Shown piece after piece: positions 1 to 5,752 of a stretch of 7,594 nt of DNA. A model generated the notes under the pieces. The model made no database searches, was not told the DNA's origin, and saw nothing but the letters and a program-made list of their open reading frames with translations. Made by a program: the position numbers and the translations under genes. Numbering within the stretch: the first letter of the stretch is position 1; each line of letters starts with the position of its first letter. Source of the stretch: Myxococcales bacterium (GTDB lineage: Bacteria; Myxococcota_A; Polyangia; Palsa-1104); assembly GCA_023248835.1 (NCBI GenBank), contig JAHFDU010000190.1, forward strand, positions 1 through 7,594, read 5' to 3'.

Positions 1-119
1 ATCTCCGTGCCGTACATCAAAGCGATCGTTTCGATGCTTTTTGGTCTTTTTTCAGTCGGCGGTACCAAGCGAAAAACATCGTGCAACTTGGTCTCTGAGC
101 TTGACCCACACCCGACAAT
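1..119. other. Left edge, no confident gene
   Basis: All three plus-strand frames are open at the window edge. One frame runs 3-98 and ends in TGA, giving a 31-residue tail rich in aromatic and basic residues. Another runs 1-123. Either could be the C-terminus of an upstream gene, and 31-40 residues are too few to decide. A small bulged hairpin (about 22-37) followed by T-rich sequence (38-51) could be a weak terminator for such a gene. I see no promoter or terminal repeat for the transposase here. Confidence 0.25.
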
Positions 120-758
120 TTGAAAAACAATGTTAGCCTAGTCAACGTGAAAGGGAAAAACAGACAGCAATCTTTCCAATACAAGACGTGGGGCGGCAAG
201 AGGAAAGGATCCGGCCGCAAGCGACACACCGACGAGTTGGCGCATCGTCAGCGTCCCGCGCTCAACTCCAACCATCCCGTGCATGTCACCATTCGCGTGA
301 AACCGGGAACTGTGAGTTTGCGCCGTAGCCGCACGTACAAAGTGTTGCGCCAGGCTTTTCGGACCGCACGGCGGCGACTGGGCATGCGGCTCTGCCACTT
401 CGCCGTGCTCGGCAACCACGTCCATTTTATCGTCGAAGCGAGCGACAAAGTCGCGCTCCGCAGAGCAATGACGGGCGTCAACGTGCGCATTGCGCGGTCG
501 CTCAATCGACTGATGAATCGCCGCGGCCGAGTGATCTCAGACCGTTATCACGCGCGTGCACTGACCACGCCGACAGAAGTTCGCAACGCCCTGGGATATG
601 TGATGAACAATGCAAGACACCACGAGTACACAGCGAGTGCATTGCCCGATGTCTACTCTTCCTGGGCCGATATGGACGCGGTCGTGCCGCCGGAAACCTG
701 GCTCCTGCTCGAGGGCTGGGGACGCGGCAGGAGACGATCACGTCGGGCCAACGAGTGA
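120..758 (+). CDS. REP-associated tyrosine transposase (Y1/HUH family)
   Basis: Predicted single-strand DNA transposase of the IS200/IS605-like RAYT group. Known members cleave and rejoin single-stranded DNA at hairpin (REP) sequences through a 5'-phosphotyrosine and are often single-copy, domesticated genes. Seen in the 212-residue translation: a basic, Gly-rich start (W24-GGKRKGSGRK-R35), a core strand HPVHVTIRV (52-60), the metal-binding HxH pair H100-V-H102, a conserved-looking DRYHAR stretch (141-146), and the probable nucleophile Y160 in ALGYVMNN. Order and spacing fit an intact domain. The C-terminus is very Arg-rich. The frame opens with TTG at 120, without a Shine-Dalgarno sequence. 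GTG at 147 would give a 203-residue protein and is equally plausible, since family members usually begin just before the Gly/Arg motif. No partner orf or cargo is seen. Probably horizontally acquired (inference). Confidence 0.87.
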   Translation: MKNNVSLVNVKGKNRQQSFQYKTWGGKRKGSGRKRHTDELAHRQRPALNSNHPVHVTIRVKPGTVSLRRSRTYKVLRQAFRTARRRLGMRLCHFAVLGNHVHFIVEASDKVALRRAMTGVNVRIARSLNRLMNRRGRVISDRYHARALTTPTEVRNALGYVMNNARHHEYTASALPDVYSSWADMDAVVPPETWLLLEGWGRGRRRSRRANE

Positions 759-830
759 TCACCGAAGCACTGTAGCAGCGGAAATTCGTAGCCTCTAGAA
801 CCGCGCGGCGCGAGCGTTTGTATTTCAGAC

Positions 831-927
831 GGCGCCGGAGACGGGCCAAGCCCTTTTCCTGTGCACCCGCCCGTCTTCGCGCCACCGCTCCAGAGGGCGA
901 CCTGCGCACAGGAAAGCCCCCGGCGCC
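831..927. repeat. Nested inverted repeat 3' of the transposase (REP-like hairpin candidate)
   Basis: Three nested perfect arm pairs share one axis: GGCGCCGG 831-838 with CCGGCGCC 920-927; TTTCCTGTGC 855-864 with GCACAGGAAA 906-915; and CGCCC 868-872 with GGGCG 895-899. The unpaired left interval contains its own small hairpin, GGGC-CAA-GCCC (843-853). The result is a long branched hairpin of about 97 bases, 72 bp after the transposase stop. RAYT proteins are known to act on palindromic REP/BIME hairpins, so this is a candidate substrate. A structured RNA or terminator is the alternative. Copy number elsewhere is unknown. Confidence 0.55.
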
Positions 928-930
928 TGA

Positions 931-958
931 GACGGTTTGCGTCCGGTTTTGATTTTTT
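931..958 (+). terminator. Weak terminator-like hairpin
   Basis: GACG-GTTTG-CGTC (931-943) forms a 4-bp stem followed by a T-rich stretch with TTTT and TTTTTT blocks (947-958). It could end the transposase transcript, perhaps helped by the larger hairpin just before it. The stem is short and the T tract is interrupted by GA. Confidence 0.3.
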
Positions 959-1090
959 CTGGATGGGATGAAGCGAGAAATGAGATCCAAACCTGATCGC
1001 GAAACTGGTCGTGAACCCTTGCGGCAAAAACGAGCTCGGTTTCGATTACTTAGCTCATCCGAAGTGATGGGCGGGCAGGCTTCTGGTCGC

Positions 1091-1114
1091 TTGTCATGTA
1101 TCATTATTATGATA
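1091..1114 (+). promoter_or_regulatory. TA promoter with palindromic operator
   Basis: A perfect 16-bp palindrome with 6-bp arms, TATCAT-TATT-ATGATA (1099-1114), contains a good -10 hexamer (TATGAT, 1108-1113). It is an AT-rich island in GC-rich surroundings. A further TCAT half-site sits at 1094-1097. No clear -35 lies at standard spacing. Position just upstream of the antitoxin start fits the autorepressor binding site known for Phd/YefM antitoxins. The expected transcript start (about 1119-1121) would leave almost no leader. Confidence 0.55.
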
Positions 1115-1124
1115 GTCTCCAGAG

Positions 1125-1379
1125 GTGCCGGTGATTAAACCGATTTCCGATTTGCGGAACAAATCCGCTGAAATTTCAGACCTGTGTCATGAAACCAATG
1201 AACCGGTGTACATCACCAAGAATGGCGAAGGCGACTTGGTGGTGATGAGCCTGGCCGCCTGGGAAAAGGTCGAATCGCGGCTCGAGATTTACCGTCTGCT
1301 CGATGAAGCCGAGGCCGATGTGCGAGCCGGCGATCGCGGCAGCAGCGTAGCGGAAATTCGGCGACGGCTCAGGCGGTGA
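1125..1379 (+). CDS. Type II antitoxin, Phd/YefM family
   Basis: Predicted antitoxin of 84 residues that would bind and neutralise the toxin encoded next to it and repress its own promoter. Seen: an N-terminal Phd/YefM signature (IKPISDLRNKSAEI, residues 4-17), then EPVYITKNGEGDLVVMS (26-42), which is the characteristic beta-hairpin of the family. A helical, charged C-terminal half (about 45-84) ends in Arg-rich sequence and would be the toxin-wrapping tail. Length is typical. Two GTG starts are possible. Homologues usually start with MPxIKP, which fits 1125, but AGAGG at 1121-1125 sits 5 bases before GTG at 1131, which gives a better ribosome-site spacing. The stop overlaps the toxin start by 4 bp (GTGA), so translation is probably coupled. 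Confidence 0.9.
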   Translation: MPVIKPISDLRNKSAEISDLCHETNEPVYITKNGEGDLVVMSLAAWEKVESRLEIYRLLDEAEADVRAGDRGSSVAEIRRRLRR

Positions 1380-1672
1380 ACTATTCGGTCCGCATTCTGA
1401 AAAGAGCGGCGCAAGATCTCCATGACATTCAGCGTTATCTTGCAGAGTCACCAGCGACGGCGGCGCATCTTGTCGATCACCTGCTCAATGCAGCACAGAG
1501 CCTGAGCGAGAGGCCATCTCGAGGCGCGCGACCACGCGATGCGCGTCTAAGAGAATCAGATTATCGATATTTGGTGGTTCGTCCCTATCTGATATTTTAC
1601 AAAGTGCTGCGCCGCACGGTTCGGGTCTACCGCATCATCCACGCCAAGCGCGCCTACCGCGATTGGCTCTGA
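1376..1672 (+). CDS. RelE/ParE superfamily toxin
   Basis: Predicted 98-residue toxin of the RelE/ParE fold, cognate to the upstream Phd/YefM-type antitoxin. Seen: two N-terminal helices (RAAQDLHDIQRYLAE, about 10-24, and AAHLVDHLLNAAQSLSERP, about 29-47), a loop with Arg and Gly, then the beta-sheet core YRYLVVRPYLIFYKV (63-77) and TVRVYRIIHAKRAYRDWL (81-98). The final basic/aromatic stretch matches the family's usual ending. RelE members cleave ribosome-bound mRNA and ParE members poison gyrase. The sequence alone does not settle which, though the C-terminal strand looks slightly more ParE-like. The frame begins with GTG inside the antitoxin stop, has no separate promoter, and ends only 13 bp before the end of the convergent lipoprotein gene. 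The gene looks intact. Confidence 0.9.
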   Translation: MNYSVRILKRAAQDLHDIQRYLAESPATAAHLVDHLLNAAQSLSERPSRGARPRDARLRESDYRYLVVRPYLIFYKVLRRTVRVYRIIHAKRAYRDWL

Positions 1673-1685
1673 CGGTATAATCAAA

Positions 1686-2795
1686 CTAGTCTTGGCAGAG
1701 CGGGATGACAGTGACTGAGTCGTAGGTCATGAAAAACAGGCTGGACAGACTGAATTGAAGAGCCCCCTGCGTATCATTCCTTTGCAGGGTGACGTCGGCC
1801 AGCGTTGTCACATCGCCGCCCGACTTTGATACCTTGTTAACGGTCGTGACGACTGCGCCAGCCTTTGTCTGACCGTCAACAAAATAAACCGCGCGATCGT
1901 CAACAGCCATGGCGCCAATAACTTCGATCAGTTCCACTTGGCCATTGTGGGGCGCGGGATTTCCGGTGTTGGTTAGGCGCGTCACAGCGTCGCCCGACTT
2001 GGGCACGCGGGTGATTCCTTCATCGCAGTTCACGTAAACTGCATCGGCATCGAAAGCCAGCGTTAGAGAGTCGAAAATGCCACACTGAAAATTGGACGAC
2101 TTTTGCTCGAACACTCCGTCGCTCTCAGCACGGGCGTAGAGCGCACAAGCACCCTCGAAAGAGAGGCCCTTGCAAGCAACCGCGTAGATGCTCCCGCCGT
2201 CGAGACGCCATGCCCCAACGGTGAATCGGTCACTGCTCTCGCGATTGGCAACCTCCGTCTCGATCAAAAAATCGCTTGGCTGACCACCGGCGCGAGCGAT
2301 GCGCTTCCGCGTGAACGGACCAACCCGCCCTACACCGTCGACGACGAAAAACTCGGTGTAGTATATGTAATCGGTACTCAACAAGAGATCGGTGATGTTC
2401 TTTCTGTCGAGCGAAAGCGTGGCGACCTTTCTTGGCGTGCTCATCCCAGGGTCGAGAACGAAGAGTGAGTCGTCTTCGCTGCGCCAGGCTGCGCCAGTCG
2501 GCTGAGGCGAGAAGTCTTTGACCCAGCCGAGTGAAGTGACTGCGCCGCCATACTTCGGCAGCTTGAACAGACCGCCGACATCGGAGAGCAGGCTTGGCGG
2601 CTGCACCACGTACAGATCGTTTCCCTCTACGCCCATGCCGGTGATCGTCACAGTTCCTGAAACGTTCGCCTGCACAACTTTGTAAGGATCGCAGGCGGAA
2701 CCCTTGGGCAGCCCGACGGTAAAATCCTGGGTAAGGGGGCCGCGAAAATCGAGTGAACAGGCACTAAGAAGCATCACAACCAAGCTTTTTCGCAT
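1686..2795 (-). CDS. Beta-propeller-like lipoprotein, unknown function
   Basis: Predicted exported lipoprotein of 369 residues. I do not recognise a named family. The N-terminus MRKSLVVMLLSAC is a lipoprotein signal with lipobox L10-S-A-C13. Ser at +2 predicts outer-membrane sorting if E. coli rules apply. The body has repeated units of the pattern Asp/Gly - VY/LY strand - (K/R)(V/L)PK(S/Y)GG - VTxLA, for example near residues 57-90, 138-171, 199-232, 248-275 and 297-333, typical of YVTN/SMP-30-like propellers. Six Cys follow the lipid Cys (35, 208, 217, 238, 257, 367), so disulfides are possible in the periplasm. The start is fixed by a strong AAAGGAG six bases upstream. The frame stays open to 3242, but that extension reads out of frame through the preceding gene. 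It is last in the sigma/anti-sigma/caspase block and has its own promoter candidate. Confidence 0.82.
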   Translation of the reverse strand: MRKSLVVMLLSACSLDFRGPLTQDFTVGLPKGSACDPYKVVQANVSGTVTITGMGVEGNDLYVVQPPSLLSDVGGLFKLPKYGGAVTSLGWVKDFSPQPTGAAWRSEDDSLFVLDPGMSTPRKVATLSLDRKNITDLLLSTDYIYYTEFFVVDGVGRVGPFTRKRIARAGGQPSDFLIETEVANRESSDRFTVGAWRLDGGSIYAVACKGLSFEGACALYARAESDGVFEQKSSNFQCGIFDSLTLAFDADAVYVNCDEGITRVPKSGDAVTRLTNTGNPAPHNGQVELIEVIGAMAVDDRAVYFVDGQTKAGAVVTTVNKVSKSGGDVTTLADVTLQRNDTQGALQFSLSSLFFMTYDSVTVIPLCQD

Positions 2796-2801
2796 GTGGG
2801 T

Positions 2802-2808
2802 CTCCTTT
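2802..2808 (-). promoter_or_regulatory. Strong RBS that sets the propeller-lipoprotein start
   Basis: On the minus strand AAAGGAG lies 6 bases before ATG at 2795-2793. It is the best Shine-Dalgarno in the window. It shows that translation starts at the lipoprotein signal peptide and not at any upstream start of the long open frame. Confidence 0.85.
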
Positions 2809-2831
2809 GAGAATCGCGTTCGTCTCGAAAG

Positions 2832-2861
2832 GTTAGACACGTGAAGATCAGAATCGGGCAA
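2832..2861 (-). promoter_or_regulatory. Candidate ECF-type promoter of the propeller lipoprotein
   Basis: On the minus strand TTGCCC (2861-2856), 18 bases, TCTAAC (2837-2832). The element preceding the sigma gene has the same -35 string, the same 18-base spacing and the same GTCTAA core. GTCTAA resembles the -10 known for RpoE-type ECF factors, but the -35 is not the usual GAAC type. Start of transcription would be near 2825, about 30 bases before the ATG, leaving room for the RBS. Confidence 0.5.
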
Positions 2862-2865
2862 CATC

Positions 2866-3477
2866 TCAAGGCACCGCAGAAAAAGTGATGGTTTGATGGT
2901 TGTCGACGACGGCGCCGTGCAGCGGCGAAAACGAATCGAGCTCGACGACATGATAGCCGTGCGACGCGCCCTGCCAGTTGGAAAGCAGTTCAGAAGCGCG
3001 ATTGAGCGGCGCGACATCTTGTGGCCCTTGGTCGACGAAGAGAACGACTTCGTGCGCAGCGCTGCCGACGACAACATCGGGCGCAACGGCGGTGTTGTCG
3101 AGCAAAAGTGTGATCGCGCCGTCGCCATCTTTGTCGTCGCCGAAAAAGAATTGACCGATGCGCAGGGTCGCGCCGATCGGGTGGTGGTCGCTGGCGAGAT
3201 AGACGCCCGATTCTGGCGGCGCGGTGAGTAGGTCGGCATCAAACGTCGCCGGGAATTGCAGCACAGAGAGCGGCAGGAAACTCAGATCGCTCGGCGCTGC
3301 AGCATCGATGAGTGCGTCGAAGCCAAGCCATTTGATCACCACCAGCGGATGATCGATCGCGGTGGGGACGCCACGGAAAACGCCGTGCAGCGTCAGCGTC
3401 GCGTCGCCCAAATAGCTGCCGTCGACCAAGCGTCCACAGCCGGCCAAGAAAATCAGCGGCCAGACAAACCTTTTCAA
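2866..3477 (-). CDS. Small exported lipoprotein with DxDxDG loop
   Basis: Predicted lipoprotein of 203 residues with no family I can name securely. The signal peptide is MKRFVWPLIFLAGC, with lipobox L11-A-G-C14 and Gly at +2. A conserved-looking VDGSYLGDATLTLHG (18-32) follows, resembling the opening of uncharacterised myxobacterial lipoproteins (recall, not checked). Residues 25-112 are strand-rich, suggesting a beta-sandwich. DDKDGDG (114-120) is a DxDxDG Ca-binding-like loop. The end is His- and aromatic-containing with no membrane segment. The start is TTG, overlapping the upstream caspase stop by 4 bp (TTGA), with GGAG 7 bases before it, so translation is probably coupled. The frame is open to 3600, but that extension overlaps the caspase gene and would bury the signal peptide. 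Probably anchored in the same envelope layer as the caspase. Confidence 0.85.
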   Translation of the reverse strand: MKRFVWPLIFLAGCGRLVDGSYLGDATLTLHGVFRGVPTAIDHPLVVIKWLGFDALIDAAAPSDLSFLPLSVLQFPATFDADLLTAPPESGVYLASDHHPIGATLRIGQFFFGDDKDGDGAITLLLDNTAVAPDVVVGSAAHEVVLFVDQGPQDVAPLNRASELLSNWQGASHGYHVVELDSFSPLHGAVVDNHQTITFSAVP

Positions 3478-4994
3478 AAGTGCACTCCGAGTCCGCCGCC
3501 AAAACGGTAGGTCACTGGAATGGTCCAGCCGACCTGTTCTTGTGAACGAAGAAAGTAGGTCAGAAAGGCGCCGTCGACGCGCGCGTAAAGGCGACGCCAC
3601 ACCGGCACTTCGAGTTCGAACAGCGGGCCCAAGTACAGTCCGCCCGAACTGCGAGTGACAGTGTAGAGATCGGCAAAAGTCTGAACAAATTCGAGACCGC
3701 CGAATTCGAGGCCGAGCCCGACCGAAACCATCGAGATGTCGAACTGACGAAACGCCGCGACGCCAGCGGAAAACTCAAAGCTGTTCGAGCGCAAATGAGA
3801 ATTTCGATGCACCGAATCGCCAAAGCCGAGTCGCAGCTCGAGCGACAGTTGGCGCAAATCGAGTCGGCCACCCAAATCGGTCCGCCACGCGGTGCCGAGA
3901 TCGAGCACGCTGCCGCGCACCCCACCTTCGACAAACAGTGAGCCGGCCAGACGGCGCGCGGTGGCGCCTTTGCGCACCACTTGGGCAAATTCGACTCGGT
4001 GCATCGCCGAAATGGGCAGCGACACCACCCGCCCGCCGTCGACGGTGACATCGCCTTCGAGCAAATGATCGGTGGCGCGCAAGGTGACGTGGTAGCTGCC
4101 GGGCTCGAGCGACAGTCGCGCATCGGCAGCGTCGGTGTGAAGCTCGGCAGTGCCCGATCCGGCGCGACGCTGCACGATAAACCAGCCCGCTTGAGAAAAT
4201 TGCAAAATGCCGCGACTGCCGTCGGAGCGACTCGGCTGTGTCAGGGTGACATCGCCGCGCCCGCCGAGATCGAAATAGTAGGTGGGATGTTGCGGCCCGG
4301 GCAGCGTCGCCGCCGTCGCTGCCAACGTGCGCTCCGACGCATAAGCAAATGCTTCGGAAAGTGAAACCACGCCATCGCGGTTGCGATCGGCAGCGCCCAT
4401 CATCGCCGAGGCCAGATAGTGGGTGAAAAACGAGGCGCCAATGTCATCCGACTCTTGCGAATCTTCGCCGGCCGCGCTCGAGGTCAGAATCGCCAAGCCG
4501 CGCGCCTGCACCGGCGCTTCCACCTGTACATCAAAAGCTGGACCGCGTCGTCCGCCTTTGACCCGAGTCAACGCCCCCGAACGGCAAGCATCGATCACCA
4601 ACACCCGCGCTGCTGCCGATGAGCCGGCCACCAAGCCCTTGAGCTCGGCGAGCGGCAGCAGCGTCGAACCAAGGTGCAGCGCTTCGGCGTCGGCGTGACC
4701 GGAGTAGTAAACAAACAGCAAACTACCGTCGACGTCGCTGCGAATGCGGACGTTCATGGCGATGATCGCACGCCTGACCTCTTCGGCGCTGCGGCCGCGC
4801 ACCAGCACCACATCCTCGGCGTGACAACCGCCCAAATCGAGCAGAATTTTTTCGATGCGCTCGGCGTCAAGTTCGCCATAACGAAGTTGGGCTTCAGACG
4901 GATCGCCACGATTGGCGCCGACGACAATGGCGTAGCGATGCGGATCCGCCGCGGCGGTGGCGACGAGCGCGATCAAAAGAAACAATGCTTTCAT
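3474..4994 (-). CDS. Secreted caspase-family protease fused to a probable OM beta-barrel
   Basis: Predicted cysteine peptidase of the caspase-like clan (C14, metacaspase/orthocaspase type), 506 residues. Residues 1-16 form a Sec signal with an Ala-x-Ala site (ATAAA before DPH). The caspase domain spans about 20-245. The catalytic His is H100 in VYYSGHAD and the catalytic Cys is C137 in VIDACRSG; both are present. A perfect 12-residue EF-hand-like loop (D203 to E214, DxNxDGxxxxxE) sits in the domain's C-terminal part. Residues about 262-332 look like a PEGA/carboxypeptidase-regulatory beta-domain. Residues about 348-506 show alternating polar/nonpolar strands, many Gly/aromatics and a terminal Phe, typical of an OM barrel. 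It starts with ATG overlapping the anti-sigma stop by 4 bp and ends overlapping the next gene by 4 bp. Caspase-fold proteases cut after Arg/Lys or Asp; the specificity here is unknown. The barrel call is pattern-based. Confidence 0.9.
   Translation of the reverse strand: MKALFLLIALVATAAADPHRYAIVVGANRGDPSEAQLRYGELDAERIEKILLDLGGCHAEDVVLVRGRSAEEVRRAIIAMNVRIRSDVDGSLLFVYYSGHADAEALHLGSTLLPLAELKGLVAGSSAAARVLVIDACRSGALTRVKGGRRGPAFDVQVEAPVQARGLAILTSSAAGEDSQESDDIGASFFTHYLASAMMGAADRNRDGVVSLSEAFAYASERTLAATAATLPGPQHPTYYFDLGGRGDVTLTQPSRSDGSRGILQFSQAGWFIVQRRAGSGTAELHTDAADARLSLEPGSYHVTLRATDHLLEGDVTVDGGRVVSLPISAMHRVEFAQVVRKGATARRLAGSLFVEGGVRGSVLDLGTAWRTDLGGRLDLRQLSLELRLGFGDSVHRNSHLRSNSFEFSAGVAAFRQFDISMVSVGLGLEFGGLEFVQTFADLYTVTRSSGGLYLGPLFELEVPVWRRLYARVDGAFLTYFLRSQEQVGWTIPVTYRFGGGLGVHF
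3485..3488 (-). promoter_or_regulatory. RBS deciding a TTG start
   Basis: GGAG on the minus strand, seven bases before TTG (3477-3475). It lies inside the last codons of the caspase gene and supports the rare TTG start placed directly at the lipoprotein signal peptide. Confidence 0.6.
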
Positions 4995-5752
4995 TTACTC
5001 TTCTCAAAAAGTACCGAGCTCTCCTCGCAGCCGGGAAGCAGGAGTTTGCCGGCCGAGCGCGGATCATTTTTGGCATCGTCGCGCAGTTTTTTCAAAGCGG
5101 CGCGAAGCTCGTCGTCTAAAAATGGGTTCTTACATACCACTGCATAAATACGTTCCGCTCCAAGCGTCTCGTCGAGGGTGATGCTGCTCTCGAGCAGCTG
5201 CTCTTGGTTCGCCGGCCAAGATCTGGCCGACTCGTAGATGTTTTCGCGGGCGATATCGATGCTGGCAATTCCAAGAAAACCGCTCTTTTTCGTCGACAGC
5301 CGGAAGCGAATGGCGTCGCTCGGGTGCAAGATCTGGCCGGGAACAAACACTTCGACTTTTCCATCCTTGGCCGCGCGCACCACCAACTCAAGCTTGATAG
5401 CAGCGCCCTTGCTGCGCACCGACGAGCCGTGCGGCAGCACCAAAATCACCACCGCCGCCGCAGCTGCAAGCGCGGTCGCGGCCCACGGCAACCGGCGACG
5501 TACTTCGACTTTGTTCAGGAGCGGGACCTTACGGCCGATTGCCTTTTGCACCAGCCCTTCGACCCAAACTTCGTCAGCAAAATGCGCCGACTGCGCCTGC
5601 AGTTCTGAGCACCGCGCGGCACAGGTCGAACAATTCGCAACATGAATTTCGACCTCACTCTTGCGCTCGCTCGAAAGTTCACCGGCCCATAGCCGATCGA
5701 ACGCCAGATCCGAAATGCATTCCGCTTTCGGTGTCGCCAATTGATCAGCCAT
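4991..5752 (-). CDS. Transmembrane zinc-finger anti-sigma factor with periplasmic sensor domain
   Basis: Predicted anti-sigma factor of 253 residues for the ECF sigma encoded just upstream. Cytoplasmic residues 1-85 contain the anti-sigma zinc-binding motif H37-x3-C41-x2-C44 (ZAS/zf-HC2 type), with C12 a possible fourth ligand. A single membrane segment lies at about 88-107 (Ala/Val/Leu-rich, Arg just before it). The periplasmic part (about 110-253) carries VFVPGQILHPSDAIRFRLSTKK..GFLGIASID and LDETLGAERIYAVVCKNP. It resembles the DUF4384-like domains found in myxobacterial envelope proteins (recall, unverified). Release of the sigma would normally come from a signal or proteolysis acting on this domain. 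ATG at 5752 has GGAG six bases upstream and overlaps the sigma stop by 8 bp. The longer frame to 5836 is a shadow inside the sigma gene. Confidence 0.85.
   Translation of the reverse strand: MADQLATPKAECISDLAFDRLWAGELSSERKSEVEIHVANCSTCAARCSELQAQSAHFADEVWVEGLVQKAIGRKVPLLNKVEVRRRLPWAATALAAAAAVVILVLPHGSSVRSKGAAIKLELVVRAAKDGKVEVFVPGQILHPSDAIRFRLSTKKSGFLGIASIDIARENIYESARSWPANQEQLLESSITLDETLGAERIYAVVCKNPFLDDELRAALKKLRDDAKNDPRSAGKLLLPGCEESSVLFEKSK

Larger units (their letters stand above)
759..1124. other. Gene-free gap between transposase and TA pair
   Basis: This stretch holds a nested inverted repeat (831-927), a weak terminator-like hairpin with T-rich tail (931-958), and the AT-rich promoter/operator of the antitoxin (about 1091-1114). 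The minus-strand open frames crossing it (502-1104 and 653-1027) run antisense through the transposase 3' end, lack recognisable domains and look like shadows. I see nothing convincing in 960-1085. Confidence 0.6.

Noticed and set aside
831..943. Integron attC site
   Set aside because: Structured hairpin is present, but no RYYYAAC/GTTRRRY core pair and no integrase or cassette context.
502..1104. Minus-strand frames antisense to the transposase tail and the gap
   Set aside because: Arg/Ser/Pro-rich shadow translations without domain, signal or RBS; the opposite strand codes for the transposase.
773..1360. Shared string AGCGGAAATTCG at 777-788 and 1349-1360 as a remnant of a duplicated antitoxin end
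   Set aside because: Only about 12 bases match and flanks differ; a repeat of this size is expected by chance in a window of this length.
1666..1701. GCTCTG/CAGAGC inverted pair spanning the convergent gene ends, as a bidirectional terminator
   Set aside because: 6-bp arms with a 24-base loop, no T tract, and both arms lie in coding sequence.
2833..2848. Second CACGTG (2838-2843) as another parS
   Set aside because: Only about 9 of 16 positions match the consensus; flanks are unlike parS and it lies inside the promoter spacer.
2796..3242. N-terminal extension of the propeller-lipoprotein frame (149 more residues)
   Set aside because: Ser/Arg-rich, overlaps the preceding lipoprotein gene in another frame, and would bury a clear lipoprotein signal that has a perfect RBS directly before it.
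3478..3600. Upstream extension of the small lipoprotein frame
   Set aside because: Overlaps the caspase 3' end; the TTG at 3477 has GGAG at good spacing and begins exactly at the signal peptide.
3474..4994. Caspase as part of a gasdermin- or CBASS-type defence system
   Set aside because: It carries a signal peptide and probable barrel, and no gasdermin, cyclase or nucleotide sensor is encoded nearby.
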